A stretch of 64,000 nt of DNA from Thermoactinomyces sp. DSM 45892 (GCF_900107305.1 NZ_FNPL01000001.1:1-64000); one strand, 5' to 3'. Counted from the stretch's first letter, positions 18,669-28,615 are shown. The notes: generated from the sequence alone by a model not told the origin. Program-made: numbers and translations.

Positions 18669-20732
18669 TTATGTAATACCGGCGCGCTCCAATTTATAAT
18701 ATAAACTTCGTATGGAGATGCCTAACTGTTTTGCTGTTTGGGTCTTATTTTGTCCACAAGCCTGATAAATTTGTGTAACATAGCGATTTTCCGCATCTGC
18801 TAAATAATCCTTTAAGGGCCGTTTCAAGTCGCCAGCCTGTTCCTCCTCTTCGATAACATCATGAACTTGATTTCGTTGAAATTCAAATTTCGGCAGATGT
18901 TCCGGAGCTAACGTCTGCTCTTGTACCGTCATATGAATCATAGCTCGTCCTAAGAAATTTTCTAATTCCCTTATATTACCAGGAAACGAGTACTGAGACA
19001 GAAGTTGAGTGGCTTCAGGAGAAATCGTGCGCACATTCCGTCCATATTCTTGATTAAACTTTCGTATGAGGTGGATCGCCACAAGCTCTAAATCCCCATC
19101 ACGTTGGCGGAGAGGCGGAATCATAATGGGGAATACGTTTAGACGGAAGAAAAGATCCTCTCGAAACTTCTTCTCTTCCATCGCCCGCTCGAGAAAAACA
19201 TTCGTAGCTGCGATTACTCGAACATCGATAGGAATTGACTTCGTTCCACCCACTCGAATCACTTCTCGCTCCTGCAGAACACGTAGTAATTTAGCTTGGA
19301 TACTAGGTTGAAGCTCCCCGATTTCGTCTAGAAAGATAGTACCCCCACTCGCTTCCTCGAATAAACCTTTTTTCCCACCTCGTTTTGCCCCAGTAAAAGC
19401 CCCCTCCTCATAACCAAATAACTCACTTTCCAATAACGACTCGGACAAAGCAGCACAGTTTACTCGAATAAACTGGTTATATTTCCGATTACTAGCATTG
19501 TGAATCGCATGCGCGAACAACTCTTTCCCCGTTCCCGATTCTCCGCGTAAAAGCACAGTAGCGCGAGTGTCCGCCGCTTGCTTAGCAAGTTGCATCGCGA
19601 TTTGCATCTGCTCACTCTCACCAATGATATCATCAAATGTATACTTTGCTTCTAACTTTCGAATAATGCTTCGAGCTCGCTCTAAGTCTTGCGTTAATTG
19701 TTTTAATTCCGAGGTATCGTGGACAATGGCCACACTTCCCTTTAATTCACCCTGTAAGATAATCGGCGCTACGTTCACGATCACATCCCGATGATGGGGC
19801 CCTACTTCCATCTGTACACCCCTAACCACCTGTCTGGTTCGAAGCACTTTCATATGCATGCTCTCCGCACCTTCCGAAATATCTACCTCTGCAGGCTTTC
19901 CAATCACTTCCTCTGGCTTAAGTCCGGTTAACCTTGTATAAGCTGGATTAATTAACAGACCGATCCCATTTACATCCACAACAGAAATCGCATCATCTGA
20001 TGAGTCTATGATCGCCTGCAAATAGCTTTTCATATCCTCTAAATCCATGATTTTTTGGATAAAGTGTTGTAGCTCACTCACCTCGCGGAAAACAGCCACT
20101 GCTCCCATAACTTTACCTTCATGATTTTTCACTGGGACCCGATTGGTCACAATCTCCGTTCCACTTGGTAGTTGAAACGTTTGATTTAGTTCTGATTCCC
20201 CCGTCCGTAACACTTCTTCCAAACGAGTATGCCCAACCACCTCGCGAATGGGCTTCCCAATTAATTCAGTTCTATGTACTTTTAACATTTTTTCCGCTGA
20301 AGCATTTAAAATCGTAATCTGTCCTCGAGCATTTACCGCAATCATTCCATCATGGGTAGAATCGATAATCGCCTCTAGCTCTTTTTGTCGCTGAATCCAT
20401 GCTTGAAACCAACTCTCCTTCTCTTCAACCAAGCGCACCATCAAGTTGGCTGTATCTCCTGAGACCAGAAGCGTTTTCTCCGATTTCAATGAGTGAATCT
20501 GATCGTACACAGCCGCATCACCTGTTACCTCAATCACCACATCAGGTGTAAGCTCTAAAAATGAATTCATATCGGTTCCAGTTGCGATTCCTCTACGCCT
20601 CGCTTCTACAATAGCTGGTGTATGAGGTAGTAAGTCAACAATCCCAATTACTTCGATAAATTCAACATCCGATAATGTACGAAGAAGAGCTGCCCCACCC
20701 TTTCCTCCACCCACAATCAACACTTTCTGCAT
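18669..20732 (-). CDS. bkdR: sigma-54-dependent transcriptional activator BkdR
   Basis: The 687-residue protein has an N-terminal Rossmann-like region ([17 protein letters not shown]), two PAS domains (about 115-220 and 235-345), a sigma-54 AAA+ domain (about 355-590) with [11 protein letters not shown], the GAFTGA loop that contacts sigma-54 and a DEIGELQP Walker B, and a Fis-type HTH at the end ([20 protein letters not shown]). Bacillus BkdR has the same architecture and size and activates the bkd operon in response to branched-chain amino acids. It is transcribed toward that operon. The operon promoter with palindromes lies directly after its stop codon. Confidence 0.95.
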   Translation of the reverse strand: MQKVLIVGGGKGGAALLRTLSDVEFIEVIGIVDLLPHTPAIVEARRRGIATGTDMNSFLELTPDVVIEVTGDAAVYDQIHSLKSEKTLLVSGDTANLMVRLVEEKESWFQAWIQRQKELEAIIDSTHDGMIAVNARGQITILNASAEKMLKVHRTELIGKPIREVVGHTRLEEVLRTGESELNQTFQLPSGTEIVTNRVPVKNHEGKVMGAVAVFREVSELQHFIQKIMDLEDMKSYLQAIIDSSDDAISVVDVNGIGLLINPAYTRLTGLKPEEVIGKPAEVDISEGAESMHMKVLRTRQVVRGVQMEVGPHHRDVIVNVAPIILQGELKGSVAIVHDTSELKQLTQDLERARSIIRKLEAKYTFDDIIGESEQMQIAMQLAKQAADTRATVLLRGESGTGKELFAHAIHNASNRKYNQFIRVNCAALSESLLESELFGYEEGAFTGAKRGGKKGLFEEASGGTIFLDEIGELQPSIQAKLLRVLQEREVIRVGGTKSIPIDVRVIAATNVFLERAMEEKKFREDLFFRLNVFPIMIPPLRQRDGDLELVAIHLIRKFNQEYGRNVRTISPEATQLLSQYSFPGNIRELENFLGRAMIHMTVQEQTLAPEHLPKFEFQRNQVHDVIEEEEQAGDLKRPLKDYLADAENRYVTQIYQACGQNKTQTAKQLGISIRSLYYKLERAGIT

Positions 20733-20864
20733 AGATTCGCCCCTTTCCCATAGCGTAAGACCTTCTTTCAGCCTATCTTATCACACAGAACGACACATAC
20801 AGACTAGCAATCGCTTGGCATTTAAGGTAACATAACACTTGGAAAAACGAAAGGCGGTTTTTTT

Positions 20865-21182
20865 ATGAAACCCATCTACCAACGTATCATCGCCATTCTC
20901 CTCCTCTGTCTCCCTGGCATCGCAGGCATTTACGGCTGGACAGAAATTCGAGAGGTAATCTTTTATTCCGCTGCTGGCGAAGGCTTCGGATGGCTTCGCT
21001 TTCTCTGGGGTTTGCTTTTATTAATAGGTAGTTTATATATTATCGGTGGCTTTATCTTTTACCGTGATAAAAAAAATAATCGGATTTCTCCCAAATTCTT
21101 AACTCCTGAAGAACGCGCCGAACGAGAGCGCCAAAAACAAGACCCTAACTATAAAAAACCAGAATTTCTCGATAAAGTATAA
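20865..21182 (+). CDS. yqzF: DUF2627 (YqzF-like) membrane protein
   Basis: This 105-residue protein has two predicted helices (about 8-27 and 44-66) and a charged C-terminal tail. The start MKPIYQRIIAILLLCLPGIAGIYGW and the segment DDU of the loop are as I recall in YqzF/DUF2627, a protein of unknown function that also neighbours bkdR in Bacillus. It is divergent from bkdR; an AAAGGCGG site precedes the ATG. The match rests on size, topology and position, since no functional motif is known. Confidence 0.7.
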   Translation: MKPIYQRIIAILLLCLPGIAGIYGWTEIREVIFYSAAGEGFGWLRFLWGLLLLIGSLYIIGGFIFYRDKKNNRISPKFLTPEERAERERQKQDPNYKKPEFLDKV

Positions 21183-21188
21183 GAACAT

Positions 21189-21233
21189 AAGCATGCTATA
21201 TGGAAATGCGACCCATTTCCATATAGCATGCTT
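21189..21233 (+). terminator. strong terminator after yqzF
   Basis: Twenty-base perfect arms (21189-21208 and 21214-21233) around a 5-base loop, followed by TTCT. One of the strongest hairpins in the window. Confidence 0.88.
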
Positions 21234-21325
21234 TTCTAGTTTCTACATAACGGATAACATGATATACATTTCATTTCACCTTTTTCATTCATATTCATAG
21301 ATTAAAAAAGAATGGAGGAGATGGA

Positions 21326-22084
21326 ATGAAAAAAAAGAAGGCTGAAGAGCTATATTTAGATCTACTCAAAAAAGCAATCTTATTTGAAATATGGATTGAG
21401 CATGAAAAAAATTATCATCATCCAAGTAACCTTATGTTTAATCCAACAACGGAAACCAGGCAATCTGGACTCGATTGGCCTCCGATTGCCCACAGTATGA
21501 TTGGTATAGAACGTATGAATAACCTACATCAATGTATGGAGTCAGTCATGACGGAGAACGTGGAGGGAGATTTTATCGAAACAGGAGTTTGGCGAGGTGG
21601 TGCATGTATTTTTATGCAAGGCTTTTTAAAAGCTTATGGGATTACAGATCGGAAAGTTTGGGTTGCTGATTCATTCGAAGGCTTACCATCTCCTGACCCG
21701 AGCTACCCAGCTGATACACATTCATCCTTTCATACGATGGACTACTTAAAAGTCTCCTTAGAAGAAGTGGTAGATAATTTTAAAAAATACAATCTATTTG
21801 ATGATAATGTAAAATTCTTAAAAGGTTGGTTCAAAGACACGCTTCCTACCGCACCGATCGAAAAAATAGCGATAGCGAGACTAGATGGGGACATGTATTC
21901 TTCCACATGGGATAGTTTAGCAAATCTTTATCCTAGAGTTTCGATAGGTGGCTATATCATTATTGATGATTACAATATTAATCAATGTAAAGCCGCCGTA
22001 CACGATTATCGAAACCGCGCAGTGATCCATGATGAGATAAAACCCATTGATCAAAATGGTGTTTATTGGAGAAAAACAAGATAA
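21326..22084 (+). CDS. TylF/MycF-type O-methyltransferase
   Basis: The 252-residue protein has the TylF signature: GDFIETGVWRGGACIFMQGF (SAM-binding), WVADSFEGLPSPD, then IARLDGDMYSSTWDSL and GGYIIIDDYN, where the Asp residues bind the catalytic Mg. Characterised relatives methylate sugar hydroxyls of macrolides, and many others act on surface glycans. Here there is no biosynthetic cluster around it, so the substrate is open. The start follows GGAGGAG. A hairpin with a U-rich arm follows the stop codon. Confidence 0.88.
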   Translation: MKKKKAEELYLDLLKKAILFEIWIEHEKNYHHPSNLMFNPTTETRQSGLDWPPIAHSMIGIERMNNLHQCMESVMTENVEGDFIETGVWRGGACIFMQGFLKAYGITDRKVWVADSFEGLPSPDPSYPADTHSSFHTMDYLKVSLEEVVDNFKKYNLFDDNVKFLKGWFKDTLPTAPIEKIAIARLDGDMYSSTWDSLANLYPRVSIGGYIIIDDYNINQCKAAVHDYRNRAVIHDEIKPIDQNGVYWRKTR

Positions 22085-22095
22085 TACCTAAAACA

Positions 22096-22147
22096 AAACA
22101 AACAGAAACGAAGAAGATTTTTTGTTCTTCTTGTTTTTGTTTGTTTT
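22096..22147 (+). terminator. terminator after the TylF-like gene
   Basis: An imperfect hairpin pairs the A-rich arm 22096-22115 with the U-rich arm 22125-22147, ending in TTTTT. It separates the methyltransferase from the dismutase gene. Confidence 0.6.
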
Positions 22148-22230
22148 TCTGTATTCGTACTCCACTTCCCACACATGCCACCTTTCTTCCAAACATACAC
22201 ATAAGAACAGATATGAAAAGGAGCGTCCCT

Positions 22231-23199
22231 ATGAACAACCCTTACTATGTATACGTGTTTGATTGGATCAAAACGTGGATTATCAATACTTGTCGAATCC
22301 ACCAACATTGGCTAAAACATCAAAGAGATCTTACCGAGCACGATGATGTCTCAATCAAGCATTTAACAGCGATCGAAACTGCTTATCGTCAAATTGAACA
22401 AATGGCAAGTAACCCTCACTCATCAATTGGAGAAATTGATGCTTATTTCTATAAGGTACTAAACGCCCAAAATAAATACGAAAAGTACCTTCAAGCCCGT
22501 CACACAACAGGAAACCATAATCAAACCCATATATACACAAATCATAACCTCCATACATCCAGAGTAAGCAGCATCCCCACAGTCCAAAGGGTTCCAATCG
22601 GTCAGCATCAACTCCCCTCACTCCCTTATCCCTACCATGCACTAGAGCCCCACATCGATGAAGTAACCATGCGCATTCATCATAGTGAGCACCACAAAAA
22701 ATACGTAGAAGACTTGAATATGGCAGAAATCGAAATCGAAAAAGCTCGCCAAACTCAAAACTTTGATCAAATGAAACACTGGGAGCGAGAAGCCGCCTAT
22801 AACGGTATGGAACACTATCTACATACGATTTTTTGGGACTGCATCAAACCAAACAGTGGCGGAATCCCTACAGGATCCCTCATAAAACAGATTCAGGCTG
22901 ATTTCGGGAAATTCTCTGCTTTTAAGAGCCACTTCTCTACCATAGCTGAAAAAATAGCAGGAGGATGGGTCATCCTTGTATGGAACCCTCGTACTGTAAG
23001 GCTCGAAATCCTACAAATGGAAAAACAGCAAATTCTATCCCAATGGGACGGTGTTCCCCTCCTCTGTCTAGATGTCTGGGAGCACGCTTACTACCTTAAA
23101 TATCCAAATCGAAAAAAGGAATATATTAAGCATTGGTGGAACGTTGTCCATTGGGATGCAGTAAAGAGCCGCTTTCATCAAGCACGTACAAGCACATAA
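22231..23199 (+). CDS. Fe/Mn superoxide dismutase with N-terminal extension
   Basis: The C-terminal ~190 residues (from about 130) form a complete Fe/Mn SOD: PYPYHALEPHID start, HHSEHHKKYV with the first metal His, HYLHTIFWD with the second, and LDVWEHAYYL with the metal Asp and His. The preceding ~130 residues are a helical, His-rich region with no similarity I recognise, as in Bacillus SodF-like enzymes, which also have long N-terminal extensions. ATG 22231 follows AAAAGGAG; the long frame further upstream runs through a terminator and is not coding. NGGGHxNH of standard SODs is altered to NGMEHYLH, so activity deserves a test. Confidence 0.88.
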   Translation: MNNPYYVYVFDWIKTWIINTCRIHQHWLKHQRDLTEHDDVSIKHLTAIETAYRQIEQMASNPHSSIGEIDAYFYKVLNAQNKYEKYLQARHTTGNHNQTHIYTNHNLHTSRVSSIPTVQRVPIGQHQLPSLPYPYHALEPHIDEVTMRIHHSEHHKKYVEDLNMAEIEIEKARQTQNFDQMKHWEREAAYNGMEHYLHTIFWDCIKPNSGGIPTGSLIKQIQADFGKFSAFKSHFSTIAEKIAGGWVILVWNPRTVRLEILQMEKQQILSQWDGVPLLCLDVWEHAYYLKYPNRKKEYIKHWWNVVHWDAVKSRFHQARTST

Positions 23200-23388
23200 G
23201 TCATTGTGATCCAAATACTTGCTTTAAACGACTCATTTCTTTCAACTATAGCCGCAAAATAGCTAAAGACTGAACTGCACCTTTTTTATATTTGTCATCT
23301 TAAACCACCTAAAAAATAACAATATTTATGATTTCAACACATAAATATAGGATAGATCACTCGTTTACATGAGTAGGAGGAGTTAAGT

Positions 23389-23649
23389 ATGGCAAAAAAA
23401 GGTTCAAAGTCCAAAAACACCCCAGCAAGTGAACAGCAGGTCACTCGCCAAAAAAAATCTCATTTTACAAATCGAGCCAACTATTATTTTCAGGAGGTAG
23501 TAGCTCCTATCGAGAGATCCTATCGACAAGCGATGGGTATTGGAAACTATGCAGAAGGAGTAAAACTCTTTGAAACACTCCAGTCTGCTAGAAAAGAGTA
23601 TCGTCATCTGCTATACCGGAACGAATGGGTAAAAGTCAAAGCCAGATAG
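23389..23649 (+). CDS. small basic protein, unknown function
   Basis: An 86-residue protein with a Lys/Ser/Gln-rich disordered start (MAKKGSKSKNTPASEQQ) and a helical remainder (ANYYFQEVVAPIERSYRQAM...). An AGGAGGAG site lies before ATG 23389. It stands alone between the dismutase and the truncated comM. I recognise no family. The basic tail and size would suit nucleic-acid binding, but nothing specific shows it. Confidence 0.6.
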   Translation: MAKKGSKSKNTPASEQQVTRQKKSHFTNRANYYFQEVVAPIERSYRQAMGIGNYAEGVKLFETLQSARKEYRHLLYRNEWVKVKAR

Positions 23650-23650
23650 C

Positions 23651-24580
23651 TTAGCCCCAGAACTTCCGATCCAGTGCCCGATACTGAATCGCTTCTGCCA
23701 CATGGGCTACCTGAATTTTCTCTTCACCCGCAAGATCAGCAATCGTGCGTGCCACCTTTAAAATTCGATCATGTGCCCGTGCACTTAATCCAAGTCGATC
23801 AAATGATTGATGTAAGAGTCCTTTTCCATCTTGATCTAATTCGCAATGTTTCCGAATCTGTGCTGGTACCATGCCACTGTTACAAAGAGTTGCCGATTCT
23901 TTAAATCGCTCTTGTTGAATTTGTCTCGCTTGATTCACTCTTGATCGAATCTCTTCTGACGACTCAGGTACAGACTTAGAAGATATCGTCTCAAAGTTTA
24001 CTCGGGGTACCTCCACATGCAGATCAATCCGATCAAGCAGAGGCCCCGAGATACGAGATCGATATCTTTGTACTTGATGTGGGGTACATGTACAACTTCG
24101 ATCTTCCTCGTACCCATAAAATCCACACGGGCAAGGATTCATAGATGAAATCAACATAAAATCGGACGGGAACGACAGTGTGATCTTTGATCTACTAAGA
24201 GTAACCTCTTTATCTTCTAGAGGTTGACGAAGAACCTCCAATGCCGACTTTGAAAATTCGGGTAGTTCGTCTAAAAATAAAACTCCTCGGTGGGACAAGC
24301 TAACCTCACCTGGCTTCGGGATCTGTCCACCTCCTACGATCCCAACGGAAGAGACGGTATGATGAGGGGAGCGGAAGGGACGTTCTTGGACAAGTTTTCC
24401 CCTCTCTGATAGCAAACCAGCTATACTATAGATCTTCGTTACTTCTAGAGACTCTTGTCGATTCATACAGGGTAGAATACTTGGAATTCGTCTTGCCAGC
24501 ATCGTCTTCCCAGAGCCCGGAGGGCCTATTAGCATCAAATTAGGGTACATTAGCATGCCGATGTAACTTAACAAGAACAA
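23651..24580 (-). pseudogene. comM: comM/yifB (Mg-chelatase-like ATPase), truncated 5' by element insertion
   Basis: The frame keeps the ATPase part of ComM/YifB: Walker A GPPGSGKTMLAR, the GLLSERGKL...RPFRSPHHT region, Walker B LFLDELPEF, the MNPCPCGFYG cysteine motif and the Mg-chelatase C-terminal domain ending ALDRKFWG. Similarity starts at NLMLIGPP (codon at 24541). Full ComM has about 200 more residues before that point (Lon-like S5 domain); here they are replaced by unrelated sequence leading toward a serine recombinase. The gene is thus disrupted by integration, and ComM, a branch-migration helicase in transformation, should be inactive unless the element excises. Confidence 0.9.
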
Positions 24581-24592
24581 GTTAAGTTACAT
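24535..24592. other. left attachment junction (attL) with inverted repeat
   Basis: Homology to comM ends at about 24541 on the left. To the right is an 11-bp inverted repeat, TGTAACTTAAC (24562-24572) and GTTAAGTTACA (24581-24591), within A/T-rich element DNA. Large serine recombinases recombine short sites with imperfect dyad symmetry and a 2-bp core, so this junction should be half host attB, half element attP. The exact core cannot be fixed without the other end. Confidence 0.6.
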
Positions 24593-24704
24593 TTTCTAAG
24601 TGAATGAAAGCGTTTTATACCAAACTTACTTGTACAAGCATCAGAGCCTAGATCGTACATATATTGTTTTAATGTTATAAAAATCTTAATTTAATTGAAT
24701 GAAC

Positions 24705-24754
24705 AAAAATAGCGTGTCGTTTAATATAACCTTATTAAACGACACGCTATTTTT
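24705..24754 (-). terminator. terminator of the integrase gene
   Basis: Twenty-one-base arms (24705-24725 and 24734-24754, for instance AGCGTGTCGTTTAA) with A/T tracts at both ends overlap the integrase stop codon. Likely bidirectional. Confidence 0.88.
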
Positions 24755-26423
24755 AATCTTTAACTCTATCTTCAGTGTAATGCAACTGCAACAAATCTGT
24801 TCGTCCTTGGCTTTGATTAGAGTACTTTGTAATATATCTGTTGATTTCATCAAAAAACTTTAATTCAAAACTTATGAACGGATTCTGTGGAGCCATTTCG
24901 TCTCTTGTGACTACCATAGATTTTATGTTATCAACTATCTCTTCCTTTGAAAAGAACTTCTTGATCCCTAATGTTCGTATCTTGGCAATTATTGAATTTA
25001 TATCATCAATATCTGCTAAATATGTAGGTCTTTCCTTTGAAAGCTCTGCAATTTCATTTTTGACTCTTTCAATGTCTCTCTCCAATAGCTGATTTTTTTC
25101 AACTAGCCTTTCCTTATCAAAACTATCATTTAAAAACAAATCAAGAAGCTTTGCCTTCTTATTTTCCAGCACTGTCAATTCTTTTTGTTTGGCTAGTACA
25201 TCGTCTAGATTATCTTTCTCAAGATTCGTTACAATTCGTTCTCGTACCTCAAGCAAAAGGTCAGTCTGTATAGCCTTATTATTCTGGAAGGTCTCATATA
25301 ATCCTCCACCTTGGAGAGCTTCCAGTGAATCATATACATAATCCGCTGTAACATTTATGTTGTCGCACACCTTAATTCCACGCGTTTTTTTTGTACTACA
25401 TTTATAAAACGATTTCCCTCCATTGAAATCACTGTGATAGGTTGCTCCACATTTTCCACACTTGATCAATCCAGCAAAATCACTGTGACCTAGATAAATA
25501 CCTCTTGTCTTATCAGATCTAGAACTTCGTATTTCCTGTGCTTTTTCAAACAGCAATCTTTCAATAATTGCTGGGACCCTATCTTCATGAATTATCCATT
25601 CTTTTCTGGGTCTTAATTTTGGTCTCGTTTTATTCAAAACAACACCTGTATCATACTTATTACGAACAAGATCTCCACAATACTTTTCATTTGATAGAAT
25701 TTTGAAAATGCTAGTTTTACCAAAACGCTTTCCCTCTCTTGTTTTATAGCCATTTTCATCTAACCAGTTGATTATCTTCCTGCAACCAAATCCTTTTGTT
25801 ACATATAAATCGTAAATATGTCTTATAACAATTGCTTCCTCTTCAATTATCTTGAGCACTTGTTTTTTTGGAGTATACTCATATCCATAGATCCTAGTAT
25901 TTGTAAATATCGCCCCTTTTCTTGCACTCTCATAGTGCCCGAATTTGACTTTCTTGCTTTTATCAATAGAATCTTGCTGATCGAAATTTAAAAACAAATT
26001 CAAGACAAACTCATAATCATCTTTCTGAGTCGTCAAGTCGATATCAAGAAACTGGATATAGACTCCATTACTCCTCAACTTTCTAATTATAGTGATAACT
26101 TCTACATTTCTAGCAAATCGACTTGTGTTTTTAACTAATATTAAATTAAATAAAGGCTTTCTTTCTTTGCTTACAATGTAAACTTGCTCTTTTCCAACTT
26201 TTACGACATCCAAGCCAGCATCTCTCAAAAGCTCATTGAAACCTTCTCGTCTGCTTAAAGATGTACCCGAGATTCCCCTGTCAGTATATATCTTAATAAG
26301 AGAGTAATTTGGGTTTTTATTGATTTCTCGTTCAAAATATGTTTTCTGATTCTCAAAACTGTTCTCCTGATCTTTTGTATCTGTCGAGACTCTACAATAT
26401 GCGCATACGTTGGTTATATCCAC
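24753..26423 (-). CDS. large serine recombinase (phage integrase)
   Basis: The 556-residue protein has a resolvase catalytic domain (CAYCRVSTD with the nucleophile Ser13, then DRGISGTSLSRR and VKNTSRFARN), the recombinase domain (YGYEYTPKKQ...RKIINWLDENGYKT), a zinc ribbon (CGKCGATYH...CSTKK...VCDN) and a long coiled coil near residues 395-470, the parts of large serine integrases. Such enzymes integrate and excise phages in one site-specific reaction. I place the start at GTG 26423, eight bases after AAGGAAG. Size and position at the element edge resemble SprA of SPbeta. No recombination directionality factor could be identified in the window. Confidence 0.93.
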   Translation of the reverse strand: MDITNVCAYCRVSTDTKDQENSFENQKTYFEREINKNPNYSLIKIYTDRGISGTSLSRREGFNELLRDAGLDVVKVGKEQVYIVSKERKPLFNLILVKNTSRFARNVEVITIIRKLRSNGVYIQFLDIDLTTQKDDYEFVLNLFLNFDQQDSIDKSKKVKFGHYESARKGAIFTNTRIYGYEYTPKKQVLKIIEEEAIVIRHIYDLYVTKGFGCRKIINWLDENGYKTREGKRFGKTSIFKILSNEKYCGDLVRNKYDTGVVLNKTRPKLRPRKEWIIHEDRVPAIIERLLFEKAQEIRSSRSDKTRGIYLGHSDFAGLIKCGKCGATYHSDFNGGKSFYKCSTKKTRGIKVCDNINVTADYVYDSLEALQGGGLYETFQNNKAIQTDLLLEVRERIVTNLEKDNLDDVLAKQKELTVLENKKAKLLDLFLNDSFDKERLVEKNQLLERDIERVKNEIAELSKERPTYLADIDDINSIIAKIRTLGIKKFFSKEEIVDNIKSMVVTRDEMAPQNPFISFELKFFDEINRYITKYSNQSQGRTDLLQLHYTEDRVKD

Positions 26424-26521
26424 TGGATTACTTCCTTTCCACACTCAGTTAGACTTCCAATCATTACTAAGTTAATTAATATTATATGATTTATTTTATT
26501 TATTGTAAATAAAAAAATACA

Positions 26522-26559
26522 AATTAGGAGCTCTGACTATTTTATCAGAGCTCCTAATT
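26522..26559. terminator. terminator between the HTH-TPR regulator and integrase
   Basis: AATTAGGAGCTCTGA and its complement form a 15-base stem with a short loop, flanked by A/T runs, about 80 bases after the regulator stop codon. Confidence 0.75.
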
Positions 26560-26636
26560 ACTTGAATCATTGGATAAGTTCCTAATCCACACATAGCGAA
26601 TAAATACTTCATATCAGACAAACCTTAAACACGTTT

Positions 26637-28079
26637 CTACGTATCTATCGGGTCTCCATGACCATGAGTTACTTTGTTCATTTCTATTCCCCCCCTCCCT
26701 TCAACAACGCTTTTCAAGGACTTCTTTACATGTGAACGGTAAAAAGCGAGAGCATACTGCCCAAAACTAGAGTTCCCACTTTCCTCTAAAGCGTATCCTA
26801 CTAGCAGTGTCAGATACTCTTCTTGATCAGAAAAGTTATGCTTTTGAGCTAAAGAAAGGGCATCTTGCAACAGATCGACAGCCCGATCAAGTTTTTGATG
26901 CTCAAGGTGGCTTTTTCCTAATAGCGTGAGAGCCTCTGTTTCCCAATAAGCATCATTGTTTTTTCGGCTATAATTTATTGCTTTAAAAAAATAGGATTCT
27001 GCTAAATCTAATTGATCACGCTTATCATACAACATTCCTAATTGAGTGTAAATATATGCAAATAAGTAACTCTTCTTGATATGAACTTCCAACTTCAAAG
27101 CGGTTTCAAAGCAAATTTCAGCAAGATTTAACTTATCCAACTCCATATAAATACTCCCCAAAGTAGTAAATAGCTCAAATGAACGTTCATGCATCTTGTC
27201 CAAACGAGCCATTTCTATTCCCTTCAGAGCATACTTGATAGCTTGAGTCTTCTTATTCCCCTTCGCAAGAATGGAAGCATTCAGTTCATATACATTCAAG
27301 TTGATTTCATTGCTCTCACTTGGTTGAAACAACAACTCCCTCTCTGTGCTTTGGATGTTAGCAATCTCCTCTAATTTAAGCTGAGCTTCTTCCCAGTTCA
27401 TCAATTTCTGGTGATAAATGACTTGTGCCACCAAGATAACGTGCTCTAGATATGTCCGCTCCCCATGAGGCTGAAAACAATTTAAGGCATCACTCGCATA
27501 CTTAAATGCTTGATGTAGATTATTCTGATGGTATTCAGTATGACTCAACTCTTGATAACAAGCCGTTTTAATGTTGCTTGCCAATTTCTGAGGGTATTTC
27601 TGATCGATTAACTGGATTGCATCAAACAAATTCTTATGCGCTTTTTTCCAGTTCTCCTTTTTTTTATAAGCCTTGCCACGGAGATAGCGAATATCAACTT
27701 GTATCGGATCATCATTTGCTACTGGTAATTCCAGCAATTTTTTTAACCCTTCGGTAGGATCAACCATTGCAATGATATTCTCGATTGAGATCAACCTCAG
27801 TTGAATTTCTTCTTTGTCATCGATTCTACGATTTTCTGGCTGTATAGACTTTATTTGCCGAAACTTCTTTACATCCTCTTCTGCTAAATCAAGTTGTTTG
27901 AGTATAAGAAGCAAATGACGTTCATTGATACTAAGATTCCCTTTTTCATAACCGCACACTGTTGATTTTGACAATTCTCCCTCAATCGCCAAGTCAATTT
28001 GGCGTTTTTTCTTCTTTTTACGTGCTACTGCTAAGAATTTCCCCAGCTCTACCCGATCCCATTGGCTCAATCTATTCAC
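26637..28079 (-). CDS. HTH-TPR regulator, RRNPP-like
   Basis: A 480-residue protein with an N-terminal XRE-type HTH (about 10-65: ARKKKKKRQIDLAIEGELSKSTVCGYEKGNLS) followed by roughly eight tetratricopeptide repeats (for example LAESYFFKAINYSRKNND, LDRAVDLLQDALSLAQKH). This is the layout of RRNPP regulators (Rap, NprR, PlcR, PrgX, AimR), which read short peptides and often control phage or plasmid decisions. The GTG at 28079 is very close to its AGGA; a TTG three codons in has better spacing. The last 14 codons read MNKVTHGHGDPIDT behind a GGGAGGGGGGG run, possibly a nested peptide gene. It faces away from the Nudix/radical-SAM cassette, with 240 bases between. The peptide partner is unproven. 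Confidence 0.82.
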   Translation of the reverse strand: MNRLSQWDRVELGKFLAVARKKKKKRQIDLAIEGELSKSTVCGYEKGNLSINERHLLLILKQLDLAEEDVKKFRQIKSIQPENRRIDDKEEIQLRLISIENIIAMVDPTEGLKKLLELPVANDDPIQVDIRYLRGKAYKKKENWKKAHKNLFDAIQLIDQKYPQKLASNIKTACYQELSHTEYHQNNLHQAFKYASDALNCFQPHGERTYLEHVILVAQVIYHQKLMNWEEAQLKLEEIANIQSTERELLFQPSESNEINLNVYELNASILAKGNKKTQAIKYALKGIEMARLDKMHERSFELFTTLGSIYMELDKLNLAEICFETALKLEVHIKKSYLFAYIYTQLGMLYDKRDQLDLAESYFFKAINYSRKNNDAYWETEALTLLGKSHLEHQKLDRAVDLLQDALSLAQKHNFSDQEEYLTLLVGYALEESGNSSFGQYALAFYRSHVKKSLKSVVEGRGGIEMNKVTHGHGDPIDT

Positions 28080-28323
28080 ATCCTAAAATTTTTTTGTGCT
28101 AAATTTTTCTCATAAACTAATAATTCAACATTAATCATTGAACACCTTTATTATTTTTCCATTATTCATTAAATAAAATCGTTTTTGCCATTTTATTTGC
28201 TGGACTTTGGATTTTCAAATATAAAATCCAGTGATTTGACACATATATCTAAAGATTATAAATTTAATCCAAGGAAATATTCTAAATATACACCAAAAAA
28301 TTATGTATGGGATGTGATTACTA

Positions 28324-28599
28324 ATGAAGATTTGGTCAATTGGTGATTTGAAACAACTTAAAACGCTCCAATCAAATCTTAAAAACAGCAAATGCTTCAC
28401 ATTTATGGGGGAATCAAAACGAAACAAGAACTCTACGAAATCTCCAACCGATGGAAAGTATTTCAACACGCAAGTAATCTTGCATACCGAGAACGGAGAA
28501 ATACTCCTTCCTCTCATGTCACATGCCGATGTCATCAAAAGTAGTAATAGTCCACTAACACAAGTACACGGTTGGGACTATGACATTTTCGTTTTTTAA
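28324..28599 (+). CDS. small protein leading the Nudix/radical-SAM cassette, unknown
   Basis: Ninety-one residues, MKIWSIGDLKQLKTLQSNL..., with a mixed alpha/beta look and no membrane segment. GGGATGTG lies before ATG 28324 and its stop is only 16 bases from the Nudix start, so it is probably the first gene of that cassette. A TTGACA at 28236 could be its -35 box, though no clean -10 at 17 bases follows. The second half (YFNTQVILHTENGEILLPLM) looks like an edge-strand-rich domain. I cannot assign a function. Confidence 0.6.
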   Translation: MKIWSIGDLKQLKTLQSNLKNSKCFTFMGESKRNKNSTKSPTDGKYFNTQVILHTENGEILLPLMSHADVIKSSNSPLTQVHGWDYDIFVF

Positions 28600-28615
28600 T
28601 CTAAGGAGGATCAGT

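Noticed and set aside
22066-22230. 55-codon N-terminal extension of the dismutase gene
   Set aside because: It overlaps the preceding methyltransferase gene and a terminator and has no ribosome site, whereas ATG 22231 does.
26637-28079. TPR protein as a Rap phosphatase
   Set aside because: An N-terminal XRE-type helix-turn-helix is present, so it is a DNA-binding RRNPP-like regulator rather than a Rap.
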